From Candidatus Scybalocola faecavium (lineage in GTDB: Bacteria; Bacillota; Clostridia; Lachnospirales; Lachnospiraceae), in contig DVFP01000026.1 in assembly GCA_018713145.1 (NCBI GenBank), forward strand, positions 94,533 to 158,532: a DNA stretch of 64,000 nt. The letters run 5' to 3'. Positions 17,388 to 25,844 of this stretch are shown in pieces (position 1 is the first letter of the stretch; each line of letters begins with the position of its first letter). Below the pieces are notes generated by a model. It worked only from the letters and a program-made list of their open reading frames with translations, was not told the origin of the DNA and did not search any database. Both the position numbers and the translations under genes were made by a program.

Positions 17388-18710
17388 TTAAAGAGATGCT
17401 ACACAGTTGGGATCAAAGGGTCTGTGGAAACGTTCTTCAAATGCCTTGATCAATTCCGGCCTGAACTTAGGATGGGCAATATTAATCAACGCCGTTGCTC
17501 TCTGTCTTAATGTGTGGCCGGTAAGGCGGGCGATCCCATACTCAGTAACAATATAGTCTACATCCGTCCTTAAGGTTGTGATGACAGCCCCTTTCTCCAG
17601 CTGGGGAACGATCTTGGAAATCGTACCCTTTGCCGCTGTGGAAGCCATGGCAATGATAGACTTTCCGCCGGGGCTGTTGACAGCACCCTTTACAAAGTTT
17701 ACCTGTCCGCCGATACCGCTGATCTGTTTATCTCCTACAGACTCAGAGTCTACCTGTCCCATAAGGTCCACCTCTACACAGGAGTTAATGGAGATCATAT
17801 TATTATTCTTCATGATAATGTCCGGATTGTTAACAATATCAACCGGATATAATTCAAAATCCGGATTATGGTCCACAAAATCATAAAGCTTTCGTGTCCC
17901 CATAAGGAAGGTAGCAATAGATTTTCCCGGATTTAAGGTTTTTCTGGAATTATTAATAACCCCTTCCTCGATCAGATCAACAACACCATCTGAAATAAGC
18001 TCTGAATGGAGTCCAAGATCTCTTTTATCATGGAGACAGGTACATACCGCATCAGGGATTGCTCCGATCCCCAGCTGTAACGTCGCACCGTCTTCAATAA
18101 GCGTAGCGCAGTATTCTCCGATCTTTTTCTCCACCTCGCCAATGACTCTTGGCTTTAATTCCGGCATTGGCATAGACTTTTCCACAAACAGATCAATATC
18201 ATCCACCGGAATACGACTGTCCCCATAAGTATAGGGCATCTGATCATTAACCTGGGCAATGACCAGTCTAGCATTTTTCGCCGCAGCTTTTGTATAGTCC
18301 ACGGAAAGTCCCAGACTGCAATTTCCATATTTATCCGGAGGGGTTACCTGGATCATGGCCACATCCACCGGAAGATACCTTTCAAAAAGCTTCGGCACTC
18401 TTGAAAAACAGCAAGGGGTAAAATCCGCTCTTCCTTCATAAATAGCGTCGCGGGTGCCTCCACCAGCAAAAATCGCGTTATGCCGGAAATAAGATTCCAT
18501 CCCGGGCTTGACATAGTCGCACTTTCCCATGGGAACCATATGGACAATCTCCACATCCCGGTACATCTCCCGATTTTCTACCATAGCATCTACCAAATAC
18601 TGGGGTTCAGCACATGCGTGGCCGATGACGACCCGGTCACCGGACTTAATATGGGAAACTGCTTCCTTGGCCGAAACAAGACGGCTCTGATAAATCTCTT
18701 TCCAGTTCAT
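17388..18710 (-). CDS. Acyl-CoA:acetate/4-hydroxybutyrate CoA-transferase family protein
   Basis: 440-residue class I CoA-transferase of the butyryl-CoA:acetate / 4-hydroxybutyrate family. The probable catalytic glutamate is E237 in HSELISDG; the SGIGGQVNF motif matches the CoA-binding GxGGQ of the family. It moves CoA between acetyl-CoA and a short acyl acid. It follows the thiolase-AtoD-AtoA genes but is separated from atoA by a hairpin terminator, so it may be partly uncoupled. Substrate (butyrate, 4-hydroxybutyrate or propionate) cannot be settled from sequence alone. Confidence 0.88.
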   Translation of the reverse strand: MNWKEIYQSRLVSAKEAVSHIKSGDRVVIGHACAEPQYLVDAMVENREMYRDVEIVHMVPMGKCDYVKPGMESYFRHNAIFAGGGTRDAIYEGRADFTPCCFSRVPKLFERYLPVDVAMIQVTPPDKYGNCSLGLSVDYTKAAAKNARLVIAQVNDQMPYTYGDSRIPVDDIDLFVEKSMPMPELKPRVIGEVEKKIGEYCATLIEDGATLQLGIGAIPDAVCTCLHDKRDLGLHSELISDGVVDLIEEGVINNSRKTLNPGKSIATFLMGTRKLYDFVDHNPDFELYPVDIVNNPDIIMKNNNMISINSCVEVDLMGQVDSESVGDKQISGIGGQVNFVKGAVNSPGGKSIIAMASTAAKGTISKIVPQLEKGAVITTLRTDVDYIVTEYGIARLTGHTLRQRATALINIAHPKFRPELIKAFEERFHRPFDPNCVASL

Positions 18711-18738
18711 ATCTATTTGCTCCTTCCAAAAAAGCAGA

Positions 18739-18768
18739 GAGAGTTTTTATGTTCCCACAAAAACTCTC
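18739..18768 (-). terminator. Internal terminator between atoA and the second CoA-transferase
   Basis: GAGAGTTTTT / AAAAACTCTC, 10-bp stem, 10-base loop; on the minus strand it is followed by TCTGCTTTTTT. It probably lowers read-through into the gene at 17388. Confidence 0.65.
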
Positions 18769-18780
18769 CCGCCCTCATTT

Positions 18781-19428
18781 TTAAATCATTGGTTTAATAT
18801 CTTCATCAATAATCAATGTAGCTTCTGTTGCAGCCTGGATCTGCTCGATCGTAAATTCAGGATTATATTCCTTTAATGCAAGGCCGTCTGCTGTCACTTC
18901 GATCACACCCATCTCTGTAATGATCAGGTCCACCTGATTTTTAGCAGTGAGGGGAAGTGTACACTTTTCCAGGATCTTTGGCTTGCCTTTGTTGGTGTGC
19001 TCCATGGCAACAATAACCTTTCTGGCGCCCACAACAAGATCCATAGCGCCGCCCATTCCGGGAACCATCTTTCCGGGGATGATCCAGTTGGCAATATTGC
19101 CCTCCTCATCAACCTGAAGCGCACCAAGAACAGTGGCATCCACATGTCCGCCGCGGATGATGGCAAAAGATGTAGCGCTGTCAAAAAATGCGCCGTCCTC
19201 AGTGATTCCTGCCATAACACCGCCGGAGTTTACAATGTGAGGATTCTCCTGGCCTTTTTCAACAGACTTCAGGCCTACAAAGCCATTCTCAGACTGAAGG
19301 ATAAGCTTTACGCCCGGATTTACATATTGGGGGATCAAAGTGGGAAGGCCGATTCCAAGGTTTACAATATCTCCATCCTGCAGCTCTTTTGCCACACGGG
19401 CAGCGATAAAATTCTTAGCATTTTCCAT
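18781..19428 (-). CDS. atoA: 3-oxoacid CoA-transferase subunit B (AtoA/ScoB type)
   Basis: 215-residue beta subunit of a family I CoA-transferase. The active-site glutamate is E47 in QSENGFVG; the oxyanion/CoA loop is NLGIGLPT. Its ATG overlaps the stop of the A subunit by one base (TAATG), typical for stoichiometric subunits. With the thiolase upstream, the likely substrate is acetoacetyl-CoA with acetate or butyrate as acceptor. Confidence 0.92.
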   Translation of the reverse strand: MENAKNFIAARVAKELQDGDIVNLGIGLPTLIPQYVNPGVKLILQSENGFVGLKSVEKGQENPHIVNSGGVMAGITEDGAFFDSATSFAIIRGGHVDATVLGALQVDEEGNIANWIIPGKMVPGMGGAMDLVVGARKVIVAMEHTNKGKPKILEKCTLPLTAKNQVDLIITEMGVIEVTADGLALKEYNPEFTIEQIQAATEATLIIDEDIKPMI

Positions 19429-20132
19429 TACTCTTCACCCTCCTCACCTACAATATAGTCTACAAAGATTCCCGGAGTCTCTACATAATCCGGTCCAATG
19501 GCGCCGGATTCAACAATCTTGTCGCCCCATACGATGACACGGTCTGCGGCCATGGCCATGATAGGATTAAAGTTCCTTTCAGAACCAATGTAACGTATAT
19601 TTCCGCTCTTATCTACAATATGGCCTTTGATCAGGGCAACATCTGCATGGAGAGGAAGCTCCAGAACATACTCGGTCTCATTGATCACTTTTGTTTCTTT
19701 GCCTTCAGCCACACTTGTACCTACACCTGTAGGGGTGTAGAAACCGCCAAGGCCGGCACCGGCGCAGCGGATACGTTCAGCAAGAGTTCCCTGGGGCACA
19801 AGCTCCAGTTCTGTCACGCCTTTGGTATACTGCTCGCCAAGTTCAGGATTCAGGCCTACATGAGAAGCGATCAGCTTCTTTACCTGACGACGGTCGATGA
19901 GTTTTCCAACGCCTAATGGCTTTCCTTCATATTCTCCGGTTTCCCGGTTCTTCTTTCTTCCCCATCCGGCATCATTGCAGATAATGGTTAAGTTCTTTAC
20001 ATCCCGGTCTACAAGAGCGTCAATAATGGCTTCCGGCGTACCGTTATCCATAAAGCCGCCCACCATGACTGTCATGCCGTCCTTGATCATCTCGGCTGCC
20101 TCAATGGCTGTGATGTGCTTTACTTTTGACAT
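19428..20132 (-). CDS. atoD: 3-oxoacid CoA-transferase subunit A (AtoD/ScoA type)
   Basis: 234-residue alpha subunit. The conserved [11 protein letters not shown] (CoA-binding turn) near residue 21 and the SHVGLNPEL segment are seen. AAGGAGAA precedes the ATG. It is between thiolase (89 bases upstream) and the B subunit. No acetoacetate decarboxylase is nearby, so acetone formation is not suggested by the context. Confidence 0.92.
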   Translation of the reverse strand: MSKVKHITAIEAAEMIKDGMTVMVGGFMDNGTPEAIIDALVDRDVKNLTIICNDAGWGRKKNRETGEYEGKPLGVGKLIDRRQVKKLIASHVGLNPELGEQYTKGVTELELVPQGTLAERIRCAGAGLGGFYTPTGVGTSVAEGKETKVINETEYVLELPLHADVALIKGHIVDKSGNIRYIGSERNFNPIMAMAADRVIVWGDKIVESGAIGPDYVETPGIFVDYIVGEEGEE

Positions 20133-20221
20133 ATCCGTTCTCCTTATTTAGTGTTGTTGATTGGTGGTTATTTCTTAAAAAGTAATTATCGCTGCAACGC
20201 TTTGAAAGACTCAGCAGCAGT

Positions 20222-21400
20222 TTATCTCTTTACGATAAGCGCCTGGCCCTGGCCGCCGCCGATGCAAAGTGTTGCAAGACCATACTTGGAATCCCGTTTT
20301 GCCATCTCATAAAGTAATGTAACAAGGATTCTTGCTCCGGATGCTCCAATCGGATGTCCAAGAGCGATTGCTCCGCCGTTTACATTTGTCTTTTCCATAT
20401 CAAGGCCAAGATCATGTGCCACAGCTAAAGACTGAGCAGCAAATGCTTCATTTGCTTCTACAAGATCCATGTCTTTGATCTCAAGACCGGCTTTTGCCAG
20501 TGCTTTCTTTGTTGCAGGTACAGGACCAACGCCCATGATCTGAGGATCAACGCCTGCAGTTGCATAGGAAACGATGGTAGCTAAAGGCTTAATGCCCAGC
20601 TCATCTGCTTTTTCTTTGGACATAACGACTAAAGCGGCTGCTGCGTCGTTAATACCGGAAGCATTTGCAGCAGTTACTGTACCGTCTTTCTTAAATGCCG
20701 GACGAAGTTTTGCAACCTTTTCCATGGTGTTGCCGAATTTCGGGAACTCATCGGTATCAAAAACAACAGGATCGCCTTTTCTCTGAGGAATGACTACAGG
20801 AACGATTTCATCCTTAAACTTGCCGGCTTTAATTGCTGCTTCTGCTCTGTTCTGGCTTCTTACAGCAAATTCATCCTGCATTTCTCTTGTAATATTATAT
20901 TTTTCAGCAACATTTTCAGCAGTGATGCCCATGTGGTAATTATTAAATGCATCCCAGAGGCCATCATTTACTGTAATATCGATCATCTGAGTATTATTCA
21001 TTCTTGCGCCCCAACGTGCTGTAGGAACAGCATAAGGAGCAGCGCTCATGTTTTCTGTACCGCCGCATACGACAATGTCAGACTCTCCGGCAATGATCTG
21101 GTTTGCTGCAAGAGCAACGCTCTTAAGACCGGAACCGCAGACAATATTAATGGTCATTGCTGTACACTCAATAGGAAGCCCTGCTTTAATGGATACCTGA
21201 CGGGCAACGTTCTGGCCAAGACCTGCCTGAAGGACATTACCAAAAATCAGCTCATCCACCTGCTCCGGTTTAATTCCTGCTCTTTTTACAGCTTCTTTAA
21301 CAACAACAGCACCAAGTTCAGCAGCAGGAACATTTTTTAAAGTTCCGCCGTAACTGCCGATCGCGGTTCTGCATGCGCTTGCAATAACAACCTCTTTCAT
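20222..21400 (-). CDS. thlA: Acetyl-CoA acetyltransferase (thiolase)
   Basis: 392-residue biosynthetic/degradative thiolase condensing two acetyl-CoA to acetoacetyl-CoA. The acyl-accepting cysteine is C88 in [10 protein letters not shown]; the catalytic His lies in [15 protein letters not shown] and the second Cys in [12 protein letters not shown]. It is first of the thl-atoD-atoA unit with a strong promoter at 21546-21574. The usual butyrate-pathway partners (hbd, crt, bcd-etfBA) are not in this window. Confidence 0.95.
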   Translation of the reverse strand: MKEVVIASACRTAIGSYGGTLKNVPAAELGAVVVKEAVKRAGIKPEQVDELIFGNVLQAGLGQNVARQVSIKAGLPIECTAMTINIVCGSGLKSVALAANQIIAGESDIVVCGGTENMSAAPYAVPTARWGARMNNTQMIDITVNDGLWDAFNNYHMGITAENVAEKYNITREMQDEFAVRSQNRAEAAIKAGKFKDEIVPVVIPQRKGDPVVFDTDEFPKFGNTMEKVAKLRPAFKKDGTVTAANASGINDAAAALVVMSKEKADELGIKPLATIVSYATAGVDPQIMGVGPVPATKKALAKAGLEIKDMDLVEANEAFAAQSLAVAHDLGLDMEKTNVNGGAIALGHPIGASGARILVTLLYEMAKRDSKYGLATLCIGGGQGQALIVKR

Positions 21401-21545
21401 CTTAAAATCTCTCCTTTACTTTTACTCATAGTAAAAATCCTGATCATATCGCACTGCTGTACTTTCCGGGATTTAATTCTCTGAAAAGCTTCCGAAAATA
21501 TGCAGCACGTTAAGATTGATAAAAAAATATCAATCTCACAGAATC

Positions 21546-21574
21546 ATTATACACCCCTGCCCATTGTTTTGCAA
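21546..21574 (-). promoter_or_regulatory. Sigma-A promoter of thl-atoD-atoA
   Basis: Minus-strand TTGCAA (21569-21574), 17-bp spacer, TATAAT (21546-21551). Transcription should start near 21538, right at the stem-loop 21513-21536. Confidence 0.78.
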
Positions 21575-21633
21575 TACCTGTTTTTTAAAACACCTGAACA
21601 GTCAGCAGCCATCTAAATTTCCTGCTGCACAAC

Positions 21634-21653
21634 ACCTTACAGCAATGTAAGGT
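21634..21653. promoter_or_regulatory. Interrupted palindrome, possible operator
   Basis: ACCTTACAGCAATGTAAGGT: perfect 8-bp arms with a 4-bp centre. It lies 60 bp upstream of the thiolase -35 and 178 bp upstream of the GT51 start. The form is that of a dimeric regulator site; the protein is unknown. Confidence 0.45.
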
Positions 21654-21830
21654 TTCCAGCCGGTTTGTAAGCTGATTCGATGGCATCCCGAGGGGTCTAT
21701 ATTCTATATTATAACCATAGTACGAAACAGACGCAACTATTAAATGACGAAAATGTCATTATGTCTTCATCGTACTGTAAGACGCTTTGTATAAAATAAA
21801 CATATAAATTAAGAAAAGGATGTGACAGCC

Positions 21831-22610
21831 ATGAGAAAATTGATCTTTTCACTTTTATTGCTGATTTTCAGCGCTCTTATGTGCCTGGGCGGGTATCTGA
21901 CCCTAAAAGGGTATCATTATTATAAAGAGGCGCTGGAAGGCCAAAGTCTGGAAGAAATGGCGGAAAAAATCCGCTCCTCTAAAAATTATACGCCCATTGA
22001 TGAGCTTCCGGAAATGTACAAAAATGCTGTGGTGGCTGTAGAAGATAAACGCTTCTACAGTCATGGCGGCATTGATCCCATTGCTATTGGAAGGGCTGTC
22101 TATCACGACATCCTGGCCGGAAGTTTTGTGGAAGGCGGAAGCACCATCACTCAGCAGCTGGCAAAAAACCAGTATTTTTCCCAGGATAAGGATATTACCC
22201 GAAAGATTGCTGAGGTCTTTATGGCCACAGATATAGAAAAAGCTTTTACAAAAGATGAGATCCTTGAATTATATCTTAACTCTATTTACTTTGGCAACGG
22301 CTACTATGGCGTAGGAGAGGCCAGTCTCGGGTACTTTGGAAAAGAACCTTCCCAGATGAATGATGATGAATGTACCCTTCTTGCCGGCATCCCTAATGCC
22401 CCTTCTGTTTACGCCCCAAACACAAATCCTCAGCTGGCCCGTCAGCGCCAAGCCCAGGTGATCCGCCAGATGATCCGGTGCGGCTACTTCCAGGACGCCA
22501 GTGTTAATGGCGTCCTGGCCAGCTTCACCATCTCCGGGCTTAACAGCTCTGAAAAGTCTTTACACCAAAAGATTCAAAAATACAGGATCTTGCTTCCTCC
22601 AGCGATGTAA
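21831..22610 (+). CDS. Monofunctional peptidoglycan glycosyltransferase (GT51)
   Basis: 259-residue glycosyltransferase that polymerises lipid II. One N-terminal membrane anchor (LIFSLLLLIFSALMCL) is followed by the GT51 domain with the hallmark motifs VAVEDKRFYSHGG (first catalytic Glu), GGSTITQQLAKN and KDEILELYLNSIYFG. There is no transpeptidase domain, so it is of the MtgA/SgtB type. The ATG at 21831 follows AAAAGGA; a GTG nine bases earlier is possible. The last 71 bp overlap, on the opposite strand, the 3' end of the rhamnulokinase gene, so its C-terminal 23 residues are probably not conserved. Confidence 0.92.
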   Translation: MRKLIFSLLLLIFSALMCLGGYLTLKGYHYYKEALEGQSLEEMAEKIRSSKNYTPIDELPEMYKNAVVAVEDKRFYSHGGIDPIAIGRAVYHDILAGSFVEGGSTITQQLAKNQYFSQDKDITRKIAEVFMATDIEKAFTKDEILELYLNSIYFGNGYYGVGEASLGYFGKEPSQMNDDECTLLAGIPNAPSVYAPNTNPQLARQRQAQVIRQMIRCGYFQDASVNGVLASFTISGLNSSEKSLHQKIQKYRILLPPAM

Positions 22611-23946
22611 ATTCCCCGCTTTTAAGCATCTGGGCAACAATATTGCCGATCGCCGTAGCTTCTGTCGGTCCGGCATAAACCGTCCTGCCGGATGCCTTTG
22701 CAGTCAGTTCATTCAGATAATCCGCATTAGAGCCTCCGCCCACAATGTGGATCTTTGTATATTTCTTTCCTGTCAGCGCTTCGATCTGGGAAGCCACCTC
22801 TCCGTAACACTGTGCCAGGCTTTGATAGATCACTGTGGCCAGTTCTCCCGGGGTGTGGGGTACCGGCTGTCCTGTTTTGATGCAGTAGTCCTGAATCGCT
22901 TTGATCATGCTTTCCGGAGCAAGGAAGCAATTATCATTAACATCCACCCGGGACGGAAAATCATTACATTCCTCTGCCATCTGGCAAAGCTGGGCAAAAC
23001 TGTAGGCATCTGCAAGCTCATGGCGTACAGACTGGATCATCCACAGGCCCATAATGTTTTTTAAATACCGGAACCGGTAGTCATATCCGCCTTCATTAGT
23101 AAAATTCGCTTCCATGCTGGCTTTAGAACAATCCGCTTCCTTCCGCTCCACACCCATTAAAGACCATGTGCCGGAACTGATATAGATGCCGTCATCGCCA
23201 TTAGAAGGCACACTGAGCACGGCTGAACCGGTATCATGTGTGGCTACAAGTACAACTTGGCAGTCAAAACCGGTCTGTTCCTGAATCTCAGGTAAAAGAT
23301 GTCCCACCACATAACCGGGCATATGGATCGGCTGGAACATGGAGTCCTTATATCCCAGCATACGGATCAGCTCATGATCCCAGTCATTTGTCTTTGGGGT
23401 TACAAGCTGAGTTGTTGTAGCATTGGTATATTCCGCTGCCTTTTGGCCGGTAAGAAAATAATTCAGATATTCCGGGATCATCAGCATGGCATCTGCCTTT
23501 TCCATAGCATCCGGATCCTCTTTTTTCAGGGCCATAAGCTGATAAATGGTATTAAAGATCTGTTTTTGTATACCGGTACGCGCATAAAGATCTTCCGGGG
23601 AAATCGTCTTATAGACTTCCTCATCCATTCCTTCTGTGCGGCTGTCCCGGTAGCCTACCGCATCTGTGATGCGCCGTCCCATATCATCTAAAAGGACAAA
23701 ATCCACTGCCCATGTATCAATACCGATGCTTTCCGGGATCTTTCCAAGCTGAGCACACTTTTTCATGCCCAGAACAAGATTTTTCTCAAGATTTTCCAGG
23801 TCCCAGCATAAATGTCCGTTTTTTGGCTTCATACCATTATCAAAACGCCAGATTTCCTCCAGCTCGATTTTTCCGCTGTCCAGGTGGGCCAGGATATGCC
23901 TGCCGCTGGATGCCCCAATATCCACTGCAAGATAATATTTTCCCAT
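22540..23946 (-). CDS. rhaB: Rhamnulokinase
   Basis: 468-residue FGGY-family kinase that phosphorylates L-rhamnulose. The N-terminal ATPase phosphate loop is AVDIGASSGRH, catalytic Asp is expected in GIDTWAVDF, and the C-terminal FGGY-type adenosine site is IHIVGGGSNADYLN. AAGGAG precedes the ATG. It stands alone: no rhamnose isomerase, aldolase, mutarotase or transporter is adjacent. A TATAAT lies about 40 bases upstream with a poor -35, so an activator may be needed. Confidence 0.92.
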   Translation of the reverse strand: MGKYYLAVDIGASSGRHILAHLDSGKIELEEIWRFDNGMKPKNGHLCWDLENLEKNLVLGMKKCAQLGKIPESIGIDTWAVDFVLLDDMGRRITDAVGYRDSRTEGMDEEVYKTISPEDLYARTGIQKQIFNTIYQLMALKKEDPDAMEKADAMLMIPEYLNYFLTGQKAAEYTNATTTQLVTPKTNDWDHELIRMLGYKDSMFQPIHMPGYVVGHLLPEIQEQTGFDCQVVLVATHDTGSAVLSVPSNGDDGIYISSGTWSLMGVERKEADCSKASMEANFTNEGGYDYRFRYLKNIMGLWMIQSVRHELADAYSFAQLCQMAEECNDFPSRVDVNDNCFLAPESMIKAIQDYCIKTGQPVPHTPGELATVIYQSLAQCYGEVASQIEALTGKKYTKIHIVGGGSNADYLNELTAKASGRTVYAGPTEATAIGNIVAQMLKSGEFTSLEEARSCIFESFGVKTFQSC

Positions 23947-24016
23947 AAAATACGCTCCTTATCCTTAGATTACGTTCACGTTTTAACATATCTATTATAC
24001 CTGAGGCCGGGCATAA

Positions 24017-24055
24017 AAATAAGGACGCGATTTGATAATTCAACCGTCCTTATTT
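24017..24055 (-). terminator. Terminator after the Spo0A-like gene
   Basis: AAATAAGGAC (24017-24026) and GTCCTTATTT (24046-24055) pair perfectly, 19-base loop, with A- and T-rich ends. It lies between the Spo0A-like stop and rhaB. Confidence 0.65.
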
Positions 24056-24179
24056 GCATCCTATAAAGCAAAAATACAGCAAAAAAACCGTCATATTTCC
24101 CGCCGCGGACAACAGGAGATCCAAGCGTCGTTCCCTAATCTTTTCCAGGCAAAGTGCAGTCCCATCCGGCAGTCTTTAC

Positions 24180-24668
24180 TCATATGATCTGCCGTTCCTG
24201 AGGATCAATGCGCATCCGGTCAGCAATCAATGCAATAAATTCTGAATTTGTCGGCTTTCCTCTTGTAAGGTTCACAGTATAGCCAAAAATCTTTTCAGCC
24301 ATTTCATTATTCCCTCTGGACCATGCCACCTCAATAGCATGGCGGATAGCTCTTTCCACCCGGGTTGGGGTGGTCTGGTTCTGCTTTGCGACTTCCGGAT
24401 ACAGCACTTTTGTAATCGAATTAATGGCATCCGGATTTGCAATAGAAATGAGAATAGCATCCCTGAGATACGTGTAACCTTTTATATTGGCAGGAACTCC
24501 TAAATCCTGGATCATCTTTGTGACCCGGCGCTTCATATCCTCTGTGACCGCAGGATGCTCCTTTTTCTCTTCCACAGTATATTCTCCCTGGTCCTCTGCA
24601 ACCAGCTGTTTAATAAAGTCCCTCAGCTTGTCGCTGTCATCAATAACGATAAAATTGATCTTTTCCAT
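24180..24668 (-). CDS. Spo0A-like DNA-binding protein with an abbreviated receiver
   Basis: 162 residues. Residues about 45-155 match the Spo0A effector domain very closely: GVPANIKGYTYLRDAI, SITKVLYPEVAK, the recognition region TPTRVERAIRHAIEVAWSRG and KPTNSEFIALIADR. The first 23 residues look like the start of a receiver domain (MEKINFIVIDDSDKLRDFI, with the acidic pair D10-D11), but then the sequence runs straight into the linker: strands 2-5, the phospho-acceptor Asp and the switch Thr/Lys are missing. Normal Spo0A is about 260-270 residues. ATG at 24668 has AAGGAGG 8 bases upstream, so the short form is the translated one. It would bind 0A-type boxes without phosphorylation control, or need another input. 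Confidence 0.88.
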   Translation of the reverse strand: MEKINFIVIDDSDKLRDFIKQLVAEDQGEYTVEEKKEHPAVTEDMKRRVTKMIQDLGVPANIKGYTYLRDAILISIANPDAINSITKVLYPEVAKQNQTTPTRVERAIRHAIEVAWSRGNNEMAEKIFGYTVNLTRGKPTNSEFIALIADRMRIDPQERQII

Positions 24669-24734
24669 CAATAACCCTCCTTTGGACGCTTTATCTATCT
24701 TTTCTGCCATAATTCTACTTTATCAGATAACGCA

Positions 24735-24764
24735 ATTATATACTTCAACTTTGTAAAGTATCAA
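24735..24764 (-). promoter_or_regulatory. Promoter of the Spo0A-like gene
   Basis: Minus-strand TTGATA (24759-24764), 18-bp spacer, TATAAT (24735-24740). A small palindrome TCAAAC-C-GTTTGA (24787-24799) stands about 25 bp upstream of the -35 box and could be a regulator site. Confidence 0.6.
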
Positions 24765-24828
24765 TGGCTTTTATTTGAAAAAATGGTCAAACCGTTTGAA
24801 AAATTGACAGAATAAAGGTAGAATTGAC

Positions 24829-24860
24829 GCAGCAGTCTGTCGTTTCGGCATAACTGCTGC
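24829..24860. other. Stem-loop after the AraC gene
   Basis: GCAGCAGT (24829-24836) pairs with ACTGCTGC (24853-24860). It is 8 bases beyond the AraC stop on the minus strand. No T-run follows, so it is a weak terminator or mRNA 3' hairpin. Confidence 0.4.
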
Positions 24861-24867
24861 AGAAGAA

Positions 24868-25830
24868 TTACTGTTTTTCCCGATATTCTTTCGGGGTCAT
24901 TCCGTATTTTTCCCGAAATACCCGGTGGAAATAACTGGTATTATCATATCCGACATGATAAATAATATCCGACACAGGCAGTTTGGTGGTAGACAAAAGA
25001 AATGCAGCCTGATTCAGACGTTTTTGCAGGAGCAGCTCTTTAAAAGTATGTCCGGTATTTTTCTTAATAAAACGGCTGAGCTGATACAAGCTTTCATTCA
25101 TCATCTGAGCCAGCTGGGCAAGGGTAGCTGTACGGTAATTGGATTCTATGTAACGCAGCACCTTAAGAACAGCCTGATGTTCGTAAGTATTTCCCTGTCC
25201 GTAAAAAATACGGTCAGAAACATTCACAAGCTGAAGGAGGAGCAGACCCATGGTCACCTGGTTCATTTGGCGGCGGTTCGGCTGGCCATTAACTAAAGAC
25301 CATACAAGATTTTCCACCAAATTTTGTACAGGGAGCACATCTGCCACTTTAAACAGGAGATAACTGGCATCCTCCTGGTTTTTAGTCAGGGAACTGATGA
25401 TAAAATTCCTTAAAATATTTTCATCATCCATCATTTTAAAGGCCTCGTCAAAAAACTGAGGGAGCACAATAAAATTTACCGCAATATCCTCTTTTTTGGC
25501 CGGCAGGATCTCATGGTAACAATTTTGATTTAAAAACAAAAGCTCACCCTGGCAAAGGGTCACCCGGTCCTGGCCGTTAATGATGTGCTCCGTTTTACCG
25601 GAGCACATATAAATAATCTCGATATAATTATGTTTATGCTTTGGAAAATGGACAAAACGGGTGTGCGTGCGTATATCCATCAGCTTGCCCTTTTCCAGCA
25701 TCTTATCGCTGTCAATGACAAAATCCCGCCGGTCTGTGTAAAGTTCCCGGCTCACCTGGGAACAGCCGTTTAATATAGCCTGCTCCTCCGGTGTGATTTT
25801 TTCAAGAACAGCCATTAATGCCCGATCCAT
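24868..25830 (-). CDS. AraC-family transcriptional regulator
   Basis: 320-residue regulator: N-terminal cupin-type sensing domain (FPKHKHNYIEIIYMCSGK, about 62-80, with the metal/ligand histidines of AraC-type cupins) and a C-terminal double HTH (about 220-318) ending in the AraC signature VGYDNTSYFHRVFREKYGMTPKEYR. It follows the ThuA gene by 14 bases and probably shares its transcript. A carbohydrate ligand is likely from the family and the neighbour, but is not shown. Confidence 0.9.
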   Translation of the reverse strand: MDRALMAVLEKITPEEQAILNGCSQVSRELYTDRRDFVIDSDKMLEKGKLMDIRTHTRFVHFPKHKHNYIEIIYMCSGKTEHIINGQDRVTLCQGELLFLNQNCYHEILPAKKEDIAVNFIVLPQFFDEAFKMMDDENILRNFIISSLTKNQEDASYLLFKVADVLPVQNLVENLVWSLVNGQPNRRQMNQVTMGLLLLQLVNVSDRIFYGQGNTYEHQAVLKVLRYIESNYRTATLAQLAQMMNESLYQLSRFIKKNTGHTFKELLLQKRLNQAAFLLSTTKLPVSDIIYHVGYDNTSYFHRVFREKYGMTPKEYREKQ

Positions 25831-25844
25831 ATCCGCCTTCCGGC

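Larger units (their letters stand above)
21401..21830. other. Divergent intergenic region thiolase / GT51 (430 bp)
   Basis: Contains the thiolase promoter (21546-21574), a 9-bp stem-loop AGATTGATA/TATCAATCT at 21513-21536 that would form the extreme 5' end of the thiolase mRNA, a 20-bp interrupted palindrome at 21634-21653, and A/T-rich sequence ahead of the GT51 gene (ATGAC..GTCAT at about 21745-21760) without a convincing -35/-10 pair. No coding frame with a ribosome site was seen. Confidence 0.55.

Noticed and set aside
23947..24016. Catabolite (cre-like) operator ACGT-TC-ACGT in front of rhaB
   Set aside because: Too short and not matching the cre consensus; kept only as a weak note.
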